DNA of 64,000 nt from Sarcocystis neurona (GCA_000727475.1 KL647318.1:149491-213490), one strand, 5' to 3'; shown: positions 36,501-47,311, numbered from the stretch's first letter. The notes: a model not told the origin generated them from the sequence alone. Numbers and translations are program-made.

Positions 36501-39500
36501 ATTTACCTAACGGTTTGTTATTTTTTTGACCCGTTTACTCAACAAAGTTCTTTTTTGTCCAGAATTTCTCCCTTCCTCCGTCTATGACAAGGCTGAACAT
36601 TGTTAGTTAGCGCCGAGCGTACCTTATGTGGTCTTTCTCGATGCCATCAACCGACGTGTTTGTAGTTCCCTTGAGTGCTGCAGTTCGATAGCGAGACAGG
36701 TTCTAGCAGGTTAGTTCAAAGAATTAACCTGCAGATGCGAAAATCTGCGGTTTTCGCAGAAGTGCGCAACCTACAATTATGTGTACATGTAAAGGGGTAT
36801 ACATATATATATGTATATATATAGGGAGAGAGAGAGAGACACCGAGTGCTTGGCACTCGTGAATACGGCTGTCTGCGGCCAGGTATACAAGTGTATACAG
36901 AGTGCATGTAGAGATATGCGTGAACTCGTACGTAGAAAAATTCCCTCTCGTATATGTGGTCTCTTCACATGAAAGACACTTTTGCAGGAGTGCCCACGGC
37001 GCTGTCTGTGAACGTCAGCGCCTGTAAACACGGTGCATACCGTAAGCGCTTTGTATACATCGTGACCTGTATATTTACTGCTTATTTGTGAATCACTAGG
37101 AAGCGGGCCATCTCACATGCCGAAGTAAAACACAGGCGGAACAGGAAAAAAAAATATCTGTGGTACGTTCTTTGGCATACAGAAGCACTAGTGGCGGTAC
37201 ACCTTGTATAGGTGGGAACGAGAGACGAAACTGCACTCGCAGTGAAATAGCAGTGTTCGGTGGACAGAACTGCACCTTTACAATGAGCCGACGCTGTGTA
37301 AAGAGGAGAACAGGTGAATGTCAGTCGGTGGCGCTACCGCGCCTGCTGCTGCTGCCAGTGCCCCACGTTGACCCTTTCATTGTAAGCAGACACACTCTTC
37401 AACTTTTGTGCCCGGTGCAGACTGCAGATAGATCTTGTCGCGTACTGCGGTGCCAATCCTCGGTCCGCTCAGTGCGACGCGGATTCCCTGCGTGGTCTTG
37501 GTTACACTGCACAGCATATTCCTACTTGTGTGCAGAGGTGCACGTATCGGGTGGTGTCCGGGCCTATGTAGACGTTCAATTGTTAAATACGTGAGTACAT
37601 GCGGAGACCCGCACTTTATGATGAGGCGCAGCTCCAAGCGTTTACGTGACGTTTTACACGGAGAAACAGGCTGATTCTCACCTGGATCCATGATTCTCTC
37701 CTGAGTATGTCCACTGTTTATGACGCAAGTTACGGGTGATTGGCTTTTCCGCCCAAGAGATATCGAATGTCTGCGAAACTTACCTCTTAATTGCTGCTGT
37801 GCGAGAGAGAGGAAGAGCTGCTGCAGCAAGCGAGGAGCTCCTGCCCGCACAAGGCAGTAAGCAATTTGGCGCTTGTCTTGCGCAGCCTCCTGCACACCAA
37901 CTTCATCTCTCATGCGGCAGGCCTTCAAGAGCCGTCGTTGCAGCTCGCAGGAGGAGCAAGGGCACCTGTTGTAGCAGGGGTATGGTGAGCACGATGTGAC
38001 AGCGCACATGACGCACCTACGGCAGCTGCTCGAGCATGATGGTGGTGATGGTCTTCATGTAAACTTGTCTAATCCACGCATTGGAAACGATGCACAAAGC
38101 CGGGGGGATCCCAACAGCGTAGCTTCTCCGAATCAAGATGAAGACGCCGTGTCAATATTTTGTTTAAAATGGAGACGGGTAGGTCTGGCATGAGCGAAAA
38201 ATAGAGATTTTTGTCGCACACACGTGAAGAAGTGAAATGTTTGACCAGTCGGTGCACAAGCGTGAAGGCGACTCAGTGCGTGATGTTTTTCATCGGTGAG
38301 CACCTCGACCATTAAGACGCAAGCACAAAGACATGCACCCATATAGATAGGCACGTTGTACCTGTGTGTACGCCGTGTTTGCCATGCATCTGTCACGGAC
38401 TATGACACTTTGATAAATCACGGTTGAAAAAGTACAAACACGACCTGCTGAACAAATCCGCGTGAATCTTTCTAGCCTGTGTGTTCACAGAATATCGCCG
38501 GTACAGTCGCATACGTGTTTAAATGCAACCGTCAAAGAGGCACCCAAGCCTTCATAACTGCGCCCACGCGTTTTTTCTTCCTGCGGGTAGAACTATCTTA
38601 CCGTGTCTCACGAATCAGATTACTGGCTCCGACCCACAGGAGCGACGCCGGGACGACAGCAGCTGCCACTGGTGCTCCTAATCCGAACAGTGCGACTGCT
38701 GCCAGCGTCTGCATCACACAGGAAGAGGCAAACAGCTCCTCTGCCCCACGGGGGCACAATAATGTACGTAGCCTCGGGTTACGTGTACCCCGCTACCGCT
38801 CAAAACCATACGGGCACCGAAATGGAAGCGAATTTTCAGTGTAGTGCTCTGTGTTGCAATTCAGCACCTGTAATGCATCTAGCAGACCAGCGTCCTTCTA
38901 GAGATTATGATTTTGTTCTGAGTGCAAAAAACAGATATGCGATGGCTGTCAAAAGTGTCTCAGAACATCGTATTCGGACACAAGTGTTGCCAATTCTACG
39001 TATTAGAGATGTGTAAACGAAGTTGGAAAGGTTTCGGAGAACTACCTGTCTGGCGCCGAGCAGAAGCCTGTGCACACCCTGCACTTTTTGAAAAAGTCAT
39101 CTTTGGTAGCAGAACTGCTGTCGCGTCCGTTGAGACATGCTTTCATTAAAAGCAAACCAGGCGAGTACGACTACGCCCACGGCTTAAACAATAGGTTTAT
39201 CCTTTTCAACAGTAAACGCACCTGCTCCTTACACAGGTGCACAAATGCGTTTGTAACACGCTGGCAGCAAACGCGTTGCGGCCCGGCGTGAAGTGATCAC
39301 GTCGAATCAAGCTTACGACATATATCACGTGCTGCCCTGAAGTAACGTGCTTTCTTTTGTACAATATCAACCGAGAAGGGTCACAGACATACGGGTTGCT
39401 GTTGTGCCTCTCCAGTGTACGCTAATTTGTTGCTTAGACTCGTGTCGTGCTCACAAGCATATAACGTCCACTTGACATAGACACAAGACCAACTTGACAA

Positions 39501-42500
39501 TCCTTGTATGCCACAGGTGGAGAAGTGTGCACACTAACATCTATTCCTCCACTTGGATAACATTCACTTACTCGAGCAACTTGAGCCAGGCCTTTGCTGG
39601 ACTCCCAGAAAGCGGAAGTACATAGAATGGCTCTGGTGAGTGTCCTGCATCGGGCAGCGTCGAAGACTGTAGCCATCCGGCTAACCTGCAATGCAGTACG
39701 CAGCACTCATACGATTACGCGGCATTCCACGCCCGAGACAGTCATGTGAACCGGCTGCGAAGCGTTGAGTTGAGGGCCGGTTGGCTTCCATTCTGTGCGT
39801 AAAACAAGAACTTCACTATGTCCCGCGCGGCTCTGCGCATACCTGTGCGTACACACGTACCCATGTACGTACGGGCCACAACTGATTCTGTTCAAGCGCG
39901 TCTCCCCACGCGTGTGCCTATCGCTCTTCTCACACCGTAGACTACTAACGTTCGTGAACCTCTACACACATGCCTTGCACCGGAAAGGGACCTGGAGATT
40001 CGCGCAGCGCATCACGAGTATATACGTCAAACTCCTGTTGGCCTCTCTCTCTCTCTGTGTCTCCGGCACTTATTCTTTTTATGCTATGTACGGCCGCGTG
40101 AACGCTAATCTCGCCAACAAACTGGCGGTTAGTTTCGTCTCTTCAAACGTCTTAATACGAAGAAGGCCTGCGACATCGCTGTGCTAGTTAAAGAGTCAGT
40201 AATTCTGTACCATATGGGAAGTCACTCACGATCCTGGTAACTTCACCATTCTGCGCCTTCCTCGCTGTCGTCTCTACGTAAAAGGGCACCTCCTTACACT
40301 TCCGCAAATGCCCACACATATGTGGTCTTTGCGATTACACCTGCTTACGGCAGAGTGACGCAGGACGCACGTGGAGTTACGCATCCCTATCGTCAATCGG
40401 TTACGCACGCGTGCATATGCACGAATGTGGGAGCTTTCCACCCGGTTGTTAGTTACTTGCATGAACTCAAAGTTACCGCCACGCTACCGTCACCACGACA
40501 AATCTGTTTAGGCTTGTCTCACACACGTCGTCCTTTGAATGAGACGACACGTTCCTGCATTTAATCTGCGGCATGACTTATGTCATGGCAAAGCATACAA
40601 GGAATTTGCGGTGCCAAGAAAACCCGTAAGATTTTGCCCACCACTCTGTGAGGAGGAAATGTGAACAGCGTCCTGTAGAGCAGCTTGAGGACTGCGGCGT
40701 ATGTGTTCTCCGACTGCTCTGCTGAGGCATCGTTGCGCGGCTCCGAAATCGAGTCATTCTCAGCAGCAGTAAGATGGGCTCCTGGAGTTGGTTTTGAGGT
40801 GACAGGAGAGAACTGCGTTTTATCATCATTTGCCTTTGCTGCAGAGGGGGCCACAAACTGCTTCTCTAAAGAAAATGCAGAAGCTGCAGGGGTACTGCTG
40901 GGTGCCGAGTTTGGCGTTGCCAACCCCTGTGTGCAACCAAGGTGGATCGTGCTGCTGTCGCTGTAATTTCTAGCGCTGTTAACAGAAATGCTCTTTTTTG
41001 CAGCACACTCCGCCGGACCACTCTTGACTGCCTCAAGAACGCTGGTGAGACTGCACAGGAAGGTCTCCATGATGGTGAGCTCATGGTGTTGCCAGTGAAT
41101 GTCCACGTAGAAGTGATGCCTTTCCGACAGAAAATAAATGAGGAGGGGCAGCGGGCCAATGTCAATGTCGTACGGGTCGATCTCGACCAGCAGCAATCGC
41201 TCATACTCCTGTGGAGTGCCACACAGCAGAGCCACACCACGCGGGACCGACGATGACAACAAGGGCATCACTGATACGGCGGCAGTGGCGATGCAGTTGT
41301 CGCATATGCGAACAAAATCAATGGGCGTTTTAGCTTCTCGCTGTGGAACTGCGACGGAAATAACCTCCGAGACGCTGTCGCCCAGCCAACAAGTGGGAAG
41401 ACATCTGCAGCAACTTGGTTTCGAACCATTAGCCTACTTTGTGAAGGACAGCAGAACAGGCTTCCTGGCTGACAACCTGTTCAAAGAAAACCACACCGTA
41501 GCGTGTTCCGCTAAGGCTGCTGAACATTGTAGACGGCTACCGCGCTCTACAAGGCTGCACACGGCAGAAAGGAAAACGTAATCCCGAGAGTGTGCGACAG
41601 AGCGAAGAGGGGCAGCACAGGCAGTGAGCTCCAAATTTTCCTGTGGTCAAGCCACCCAGCTTACGCATTGTAGGGTGTAGTATTTTTGAGTTACCGAATT
41701 TGTCAGTGCGTACGAACATATGTATGAATGTGCGAAAGCCACTCGTGGTGACATTTGCAGCACTGCAGCGGTGCGCACAAGATATTTCTAGAATTAGCCG
41801 CCAGTGCAGTGAACTTTGTGGGTAGTAACCTGCGGGAGAGCAGAGCACGCTTGGCTGGAGTGTCCCCAGTGGCATGTAAACACACTTGTCTGCATCGTAT
41901 CACGACACACTGATACGTGCTGGCGGGCTTTATATACATGTGAGCGTCTGCATGCTTCCTCTACACGAAACACACAGCGATGCACACGTGTAAGCTCTCG
42001 CGCCCCAATCTCCACAAGTGCGCGTCCACACAGACCTGTTTCGCTCACATGAGAGTCAGTGTCCCCTTCGCCTACAATCGTACAAAGACCGCGAGATAGA
42101 CGTAATAACACAGCTGTTGATGTGAAGAAGATACACACGGGTGCATGGGCCTGTCGAGAGAGAGCTGCGCATATATGTGCCACACATACAAGGCAGATAC
42201 ATACAAGCACACATACATGTATGGGTGGAACCGTATGTACAGAATACTCTATATGACCTGTTTGTTGAATGAAAGACTGCCGACTTACCATGACGATTGG
42301 CATGACGTCCCCAATCTGCGGCTCCTTGCTGGACATTTGGAGAATTTTACAGAACGCTGAGTGTACTCCTTCCACAAAAAAGACCTCTGCCACGTCTCTC
42401 TCCTTCCTAGCTTCTAGTTCAGCAAGTGATAGGGCTCGTCGTTGACAGTGCACCGTTTGTGTAGCGGAGTCAGCTGCTCCACTGGTAGCTCCGTCGTCTC

Positions 42501-42837
42501 GCTTAGAGTTTGTAGACTTTTGGTTACCAGCCGCGTTCGACTCTCTACGTACTGCGTTTATGTCGGCGTTTTCGGCATTGTCGTGCTTCGTAGGGCTGCC
42601 GTCCCGCGGGAGTGCCTCCCCACACTTTTCAAGAACTTGTTCTTCAAAATCTCTCCTGGCCTCTTCCCGAGCTTTCTGCCGCTCCAAGGCAAATTCGTCG
42701 AGAATCATGGGCACGCACACCTCCATAATTTCGCTCCATTTTCTCTCCGTCTCCTTCTTCTTCAGGACAAGAATCATGTAGTTTATCTCCTTCGCAAAGG
42801 CTGCCCGCTTGGGGGGCTTCGCGTAAATTCCCGGCAT
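32131..42837 (-). CDS. 17-exon gene for a ~1,327-aa helical-repeat-like protein of unknown family
   Basis: Proposed exons in transcript order: 42,837-42,289; 41,340-40,624; 39,685-39,572; 38,738-38,602; 38,125-38,021; 37,965-37,784; 36,288-36,164; 35,800-35,690; 35,387-35,208; 35,105-35,051; 34,779-34,717; 34,569-34,497; 34,417-34,269; 33,905-33,764; 33,522-32,714; 32,676-32,639; 32,565-32,131. Every junction is phase-compatible and no stop interrupts the 3,984-nt join. Donors include GTAAGT (four), GTGAGT (two) and GTAAGA, and several acceptors have clear pyrimidine tracts (exons 8, 9, 11, 12, 16). Residues ~1-70 are charged and helical; ~75-130, ~285-380, much of 900-1170 and ~1190-1215 are low-complexity, as is common in coccidia. 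Residues 400-850 alternate short amphipathic and hydrophobic helices like ARM/HEAT solenoids. No catalytic motif or family recognised. It could be two genes, and weak donors (exons 2, 10, 16) may be wrong. Confidence 0.6.
33764..33905 (-). CDS. Exon 14 of the 17-exon gene
   Basis: Begins in phase 1 after 'cttgacgtcag', contains M-E-S-Y-I-L-R-A-T-T-T-R-N-H-L-D and F-E-E-V-S-G-R-R-V-S-S-R-L, and ends at GTATGT in phase 2. The internal ATG at 33,885 could alternatively start a separate downstream gene. The 241-nt intron that follows ends at 'gatacatag'. Confidence 0.5.
34269..35800 (-). CDS. Exons 8-13 of the 17-exon gene
   Basis: Exon 8 (35,800-35,690) follows 'tttcctttgtag' and reads S-P-H-F-L-K-I-F-T-E-K-R-M-L-V-H-S. 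Exon 9 (35,387-35,208) follows 'tcccgttttcag', reads T-T-V-F-V-V-G-F-T-A-L-F-L-A-L-R and ends at GTGAGT. Exon 10 (35,105-35,051) contains D-A-I-L-L-D-Y-L-R-S-V-P-T-E-L. Exon 11 (34,779-34,717) is a hydrophobic V-E-L-Y-L-L-C-S-I-F-F-A-F and ends at GTGAGT. Exon 12 (34,569-34,497) follows 'gtttgtcgcactctag'. Exon 13 (34,417-34,269) contains Y-P-L-L-I-H-I-A-T-F-I-A-K-R-D-P and ends at GTATTA. Phases are compatible throughout. Hydrophobic stretches could be buried solenoid helices or membrane spans. Confidence 0.55.
36164..36288 (-). CDS. Exon 7 of the 17-exon gene
   Basis: The acceptor ctttgccagcag continues the phase-1 end of exon 6 and reads V-A-E-V-A-F-E-I-G-L-S-L-L-I-S then L-L-L-I-N-V-S-K-N-T. 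The donor agc|GTGAAC is only fair. The opposite strand is also open here (36,114-36,326) with a GTATGT donor-like site at 36,300, so this exon is less certain than its neighbours. Confidence 0.45.
36785..36840. repeat. TA then GA microsatellite inside intron 6
   Basis: 'catatatatatgtatatatata' is followed directly by 'gggagagagagagagac'. It lies in the longest proposed intron (36,289-37,783). Confidence 0.8.
37784..38738 (-). CDS. Exons 4-6 of the 17-exon gene
   Basis: Exon 4 (38,738-38,602) is strongly hydrophobic (T-L-A-A-V-A-L-F-G-L-G-A-P-V-A-A-A-V-V) and ends at GTAAGA; it may start upstream at 38,792 instead. Exon 5 (38,125-38,021) contains S-N-A-W-I-R-Q-V-Y-M-K-T and ends at GTAGGT. 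A 55-nt intron leads to exon 6 (37,965-37,784), which contains R-L-L-Q-Q-L-F-L-S-L-A-Q-Q-Q-L and ends at GTAAGT. Phases run 0, 2, 2, 1 and match their neighbours. The + strand of exon 6 is also open and ends at GTGAGC, so strand choice rests on the phase chain. Confidence 0.55.
39572..39685 (-). CDS. Exon 3 of the 17-exon gene
   Basis: Thirty-eight codons between a good acceptor (ctgcattgcag) and a consensus donor (cga|GTAAGTG), phase 0 at both ends. Reads V-S-R-M-A-T-V-F-D-A-A-R-C-R-T-L then A-F-W-E-S-S-K-G-L-A-Q-V-A-R, a probable helix pair. Confidence 0.6.
40624..41340 (-). CDS. Exon 2 of the 17-exon gene
   Basis: The acceptor 'ttatttccgtcgcagttccacag' leads in phase 0 to R-E-A-K-T-P-I-D-F-V-R-I-C-D-N-C. 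The next segment, Y-E-R-L-L-L-V-E-I-D-P-Y-D-I-D-I-G-P-L-P, is the most conserved-looking part of the protein. A ~95-residue Ser/Thr/Pro/Ala insert precedes L-K-L-L-Y-R-T-L-F-T-F-P-P-H-R-V. The frame remains open to a TAA at 40,561, so exon 2 could be terminal. I end it at cgg|GTTTTC (40,624) because exon 3 continues in phase 0; that donor is weak. Confidence 0.65.
42289..42837 (-). CDS. Exon 1 of the 17-exon gene
   Basis: Start ATG at 42,837 (M-P-G-I-Y-A-K-P-P-K-R); an earlier in-frame GTG is not needed. One hundred and eighty-three codons end with M-P-I-V-M directly before GTAAGT. Residues 18-70 (E-I-N-Y-M-I-L-V-L-K-K-K-E-T-E-R-K-W, then a Glu/Arg-rich helix) look like a structured N-terminal domain. 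An Asn/Ser/Asp-rich linker follows, then a second charged helix ending in F-C-K-I-L-Q-M. No signal peptide is present, which suggests a cytosolic or nuclear start. Confidence 0.75.
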
Positions 42838-42897
42838 CCCAAGGTGGCGGGGGGGAGGACACGTCACCGCTGCTCAACAGACAGCCCACTGGGCACA
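42838..42897. promoter_or_regulatory. 60-bp region between divergent start codons
   Basis: The - strand gene starts at 42,837 and the best + strand ATG is at 42,898. The interval contains a seven-G run and GC-rich sequence and no TATA-like box. If both starts are right it must hold the 5' leaders of both genes, so the promoters overlap each other's first exons. Inferred from position only. Confidence 0.3.
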
Positions 42898-43576
42898 ATG
42901 GACGGTGGTTCCTCTCTCGTGTCTGTTCTTGCAAATGCTAATTTAGCAGTACGGAATTACGTGACTGCTACACTTGACAGCTTTTTATCGATCGCGCAAC
43001 TTTCGTCCTGCACCAGCTGCTACGGGAGCTCAGCAGCACGTTGCTGTTGTGTCCTCTCCTTATCCTGCTTTTGCAGGTATTGTCCTTAGTGCTACTACGG
43101 TTGATGCAACCAGGAGTGAAGAAGGGGTCAGCTTAGCTCTCAAATGCCGCAACTTGGCTGACGCTGGCACCGCTGAATACTGACTAAGTGGATGATGACG
43201 CGGCGATGACGGTCTGTGTCGCTGTGGTGCGATCCTTACTGCAGTCCTTGCTGCAGCTGCCTGGGTTGCCCGTGCTTTTGCTGCTGTGAACTCGCCTACA
43301 CATTTATCCTCTCTCGTCTTGAGCGGGACGCCAAAAACGAAACCCTTCCCACGGGAGGTGGATATCCGTCACGACTCGCGACGTTTCTTGATTCTAGTAG
43401 AATACGCGTGAGTGACTCGATTTCACCGGTTCTTCTGCTCTCCCCCTCCACTACGGTTCCCCAGCAAGGATCAAGTCCTGTGGAACCCTGTCTCAACATT
43501 GAACAGGTCCTGTGACATAACTGCGCATAACACAACGGGGACACATAGCAGCACGCCAAGAAATTACCGCAGTTAG
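42898..43576 (+). CDS. Small multi-exon gene head-to-head with the 17-exon gene
   Basis: The last two exons are the best supported. The frame ending R-R-F-L-I-L-V-E-Y-A reaches GTGAGT at 43,408. A 57-nt intron ends at 'ctccactacggttccccag', and the next exon continues in phase as K-D-Q-V-L-W-N-P-V-S-T-L-N-R to a TAG at 43,574. Upstream, the ATG at 42,898 gives M-D-G-G-S-S-L-V-S-V-L-A-N-A-N-L. A strong acceptor (cttatcctgcttttgcag) at 43,075 opens G-I-V-L-S-A-T-T-V-D-A-T-R, and a third exon begins near 43,237 after 'ccttactgcag'. The donors of the first two exons are weak, so the N-terminal half is provisional. Product about 150 residues, family not recognised. Confidence 0.45.
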
Positions 43577-43777
43577 ACCTCTGTGCAACTAAGCTCTACA
43601 GGGAGAACATAATACTATGTGCACTAGAGATTTAACCCCGAGAAGTGGATTGAGTGAATGACGCCATAGATGTCACCGTATCATTGCCCCTCAAAAGTAT
43701 TCTGCCCGGTAAGTGTGCCACAAAGCGAAAACTCGTGTACAGTCGCTCACGTGTGCAATTTCTGTCCTCGCTGTGGT

Positions 43778-44297
43778 TCAATCGTTGTCATCGAACAGAA
43801 TTGAGAGTCTTTCGGTAAGAGTCAGGACGGGGTAGACACTACGGACATACACGCAACTACGTATATACATTTCTAGAAGAGTCGTCGCACAACCACCAAG
43901 GCGCCCTGCGTTAAGACTCCGTTCTCTCCTTCGAGGCACGCATATGTCGGACCGCCAGTCAATGTTGCAGCAACGCACTCACACAAATATAAGAGTCTGC
44001 CAAACATGCTTGAAAAGACAGTCCTCTGTATTCTTAGAAGCAGTTTGTCCCACCAGGCATTTGTAGTCGCCTACTCTCCGGCACTCTTCCGTATACTCGC
44101 ACTTACTCTGGTCTTCTGTCAGACACTGCTTGAGTCCTCCACAAAGTGTACGTTCCTTTTGAAGGCTTAGATTTAAATTCGCCCTTACGCGGATCAAGAT
44201 CGCGTGTGCATGCAAGATAGCGGCATATCGTTTCTACAATATTCGCCGGACTGCGTAGTAAGCCATTCACACTCGAAATAAGAAGGCCACCATTCAT
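43778..44297 (-). CDS. Possible small gene with a Cys-rich segment
   Basis: An ATG at 44,297 opens M-N-G-G-L-L-I-S-S-V-N-G-L-L-R up to a donor-like GTAAGG at 44,188. In a second frame, L-C-G-G-L-K-Q-C-L-T-E-D-Q meets a consensus GTAAGT at 44,106. This joins in phase, after a ~230-nt intron ending 'cgactcttctag', to a C-terminal exon finishing L-T-E-R-L-S-I-L-F-D-D-N-D-stop at 43,778. The link between the ATG exon and the Cys segment is unresolved. Unspliced, the middle frame reads on as a Cys-rich stretch with Cys spaced 5-7 residues apart. Function unknown. Confidence 0.3.
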
Positions 44298-44659
44298 GGT
44301 ACAATCAGAAGCTGGAAAACGTCTGCCGCTGCAGAAGCTCTGACAGAGAGCTACTGATGAATACGCTGAAACATACTGAAGCTACGCGACGGGCGGCATG
44401 AGGCGAAGCGCGAGTTACCTTGTGCGTCCGTGACCACGCAATCTTACAACTATTTCGGCCCCACGACGGTTCCAAAGCTGTCTACTATAAAAGTGCGCAG
44501 CACTTACACGTAACAGAGATTGTGACACGCGCACCGAAGAAGGCTGTCGAAGAAATTTGTCTACATGTGTGCGCCGGAATTCGGATGAACAGGAGTAGCG
44601 GCAGCTGTTTCTGGTCGAGAGTGACGGACACAATACGGTGCATATAGAACATTCAACGT

Positions 44660-44912
44660 CGCACAGGTGACACTGTCGGAAAAGCGTCATTACTGATGCC
44701 CATGTGGACGCGTCTAAGTCAAGTGCTACTAGTGAGGAATGCTGTGCAGATGCCCCGTGTGTTGAAGTAGGCCGGTCCAAATTTTATACACACATAAACG
44801 TACAACGTGACCAGCTCGAGGCAGGTGCGCACATTCTAACGGTTGAATTTTCCCCATATTTGCGAAACGCTGCCGTCACTCTTTACTTCGGTAAAATACG
44901 CTGTCGACACTG
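44660..44912 (+). CDS. Protein-like open segment, possible exon
   Basis: The frame contains S-K-F-Y-T-H-I-N-V-Q-R-D-Q-L-E-A-G-A-H and F-S-P-Y-L-R-N-A-A-V-T-L-Y-F-G-K, ending at a TGA at 44,911. An acceptor-like 'ttcaacgtcgcacag' precedes it. Another protein-like segment (44,450-44,570, T-E-I-V-T-R-A-P-K-K-A-V-E-E-I) lies upstream on the same strand. No family recognised and no start established. Confidence 0.25.
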
Positions 44913-45249
44913 ACGGAGTGCCTCTCAGGCCCCGAGCTTGTTACGAATCCACAGTTGTGAAAACGTCAACCTCTTCACCGAGGAGCAAGTCCGTGCAAAA
45001 AAGATATACGCATTCCCTCCCCATGTGCCTACGCATACGCGTACATCAGCACACACGCTTGAACCTCGATAGATCATGCAGCAAATGTCCACACGGAAGA
45101 TCCACAACTGAAAATTCGTAGTGCACTTGAGCGATTGACTGCTTCGTGGTTGCCGCATAATTGAAAAACGGGGGTGCAGTGAAAGGATTGGCTGCTTTCT
45201 GAGTGCCACTTGCAAAACGCGCAATTGGCAGATAATGCTAAGAAGGGAT

Positions 45250-45800
45250 TATCCTTGCAGCCGGCAAGCGGAGACAGTGTAGAGTTGCCCCGGAGACAGC
45301 AAAAGCTGCGGAGACAGCCAGCGCTTTCGCATCATCAGCACGAGCAGGCCAACGAGGCGGTTGCCCCGCTTGCAAGCGCGACAGCAGGACCGGAGCAACT
45401 GGGATCACAGCACCGTCACCAGCACCAACAGCGAAGAGCACTGCAGCAGAAAGGGCCGCAGCAGCGGCCGCTGCAGCAGGCACCAGCAGCACCAGCAGCC
45501 GCGAGCAACCGCAACAGTACCACGAGGAGCGCGATCAGCAGGGACGACGGAGTACACAGAAGAGACACAGGCACGTGACACCACGGAGACTGCGACGTGC
45601 GTAGCCGTAACGGACTGCAGCCGTACCAACACAAGGAGCGAGTACTTCGACAGCAATAGCAGTATGAGCAATACAAGCACTAGGGACCGCACACGTTAAG
45701 CGGATCACCTACATAACCGACCGGAGAGTGAGCAAGACGACGAGCAGCAGAATTACTACCGACGTCGAGGCGCCAGCACGCTACACAAACACTGTCTGGT
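45250..45800. repeat. CAG-rich tract (first of the repeat-rich blocks)
   Basis: Dense CAG/CAC/CGA trinucleotides on the + strand, often in pairs and triplets interrupted by other codon-sized words. All three frames are open over long stretches (Gln/His/Arg, Ser/Ala/Thr). The ORF at 45,210-45,578 is explained by this composition and is not called as a gene. Confidence 0.75.
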
Positions 45801-47140
45801 GGGAACCGCGGGTACGCGCAGTCGTCATGTCGCGCTCTTGTTGCCACCCGTAAATAGTATTCTTCTGTATCTCATCGAAAAGTAGACCGCGAGTTTGGCA
45901 AGGCGATCGTGTTGCAGAAGCGACGGCAGTAACAACCTTTTACCACCCGCCGAAAGACATGCACCGGACTGCTCCTCAGTATTGCAGTGCGTAGCGGGCA
46001 CACACACACGCACTGCCACCTACGCACTGCAGTTGCGTAAGCACACGTGCGCGTCAACTGTACCAGTCTGCCAGATTCGGTACATCCATCAGTTGGAGAC
46101 CATGTACGTGTGAGGAACGAAACCATTATAAGCCGTTTTACACATTCAACTGTACGATGCCGCTAGTTCCATTCTCGGAGATGCACACAGCTAGATATGA
46201 GTTACTCGGGTTGCGTCCCTTCAAAGCCTAGAAGCGTAAAATGTGAACAGTGCTGCCTAAGGGATGTGAGATAAAGTTTCATCGCGCTGATGGCGCACCC
46301 TGGTGGACAGAGATAAAAGTGATTGTCTCTCCTGTTATATGAACGCGTTCACATGAAGCCGCGTATTCCACACACAGTATACCTCAATGCAAACATGTAC
46401 AAATGTATACCCTCCACACTGAAAACACGTAAGCATACGCAAGCAGATGGGTAGTCGCGTGCTTTGTAGTGACTTACTTCAAAGTGTTGCTTGCACACGT
46501 GGGACGTCTCACCGTACAACACGCATAGCCAGCGGGCCGTAAAACTCGTAGGCCACGCTTAGGGGCCGGCGACGGGTCAGGCCCAATATACTATGATGTC
46601 TACAGATCTCTGTCGAAAGTTTCAGAGCTGCACGTATATGTATGGTGGAGGAAGCAGTTTTTTCGCTACTTGTGGCACAAAACACCGACGCGGTGGCGCG
46701 ACGGACGCGCTTCTTGTTAGCCTTCTACCTTTATGCTTGGAAAAAAGAAAGAACAGCCTGAAGAATTTCGCGTTCTTCAAACGGCGCACGGACGTTACTG
46801 TCGGCTTCTGCGTTCAATTTTGCTTGAAATATTGGGGGAATGGTCAACCTCATAGTTAATAATCAATCCGCCACCGCGCACAAGCGAATGCTTGATCTCC
46901 ACTTGCAGGCGAATCGACACGTTGGTGGCAGCTGGCGAGCCCTGCCAAGCGCGCTGTCCACGCGTTGATGACCGTCAACATACAAACGCATACTCCCCAT
47001 CCAAAATGGTGTTCGTCGTACGTTAGGCCACCTCTTGCGAAGTCAACATATGCAACCTCCAACCTGATGCATAAAAGAGTGGCAACTATATTTGTGATCA
47101 CCTCCACCTAATTACGCCATGTTGTCTTAATAACACGGTT

Positions 47141-47184
47141 TATCTATATATATATATAGATAGATATATATATATATATATAGT
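47141..47184. repeat. TA-rich perfect palindrome plus (TA)n
   Basis: 'tatctatatatatatatagata' (47,141-47,162) equals its own reverse complement and runs into a second (TA)n tract ending at about 47,184. Confidence 0.85.
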
Positions 47185-47311
47185 TAAATTTTTGCTGATC
47201 TGTGATATCCTCCGTCACCGCCTGATTTCTGCGACAAGGAAGACAAGAAACTTCGCACACATCTCTCTTGCCGGTGCAGCAAATCACACGTAGCCGGGTG
47301 TTATCAAGACT

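Noticed and set aside
37377..38009. A single 210-codon - strand CDS
   Set aside because: It reads through a consensus GTAAGT donor at 37,783. Only the 37,784-37,965 part looks like protein, and it joins other exons in phase.
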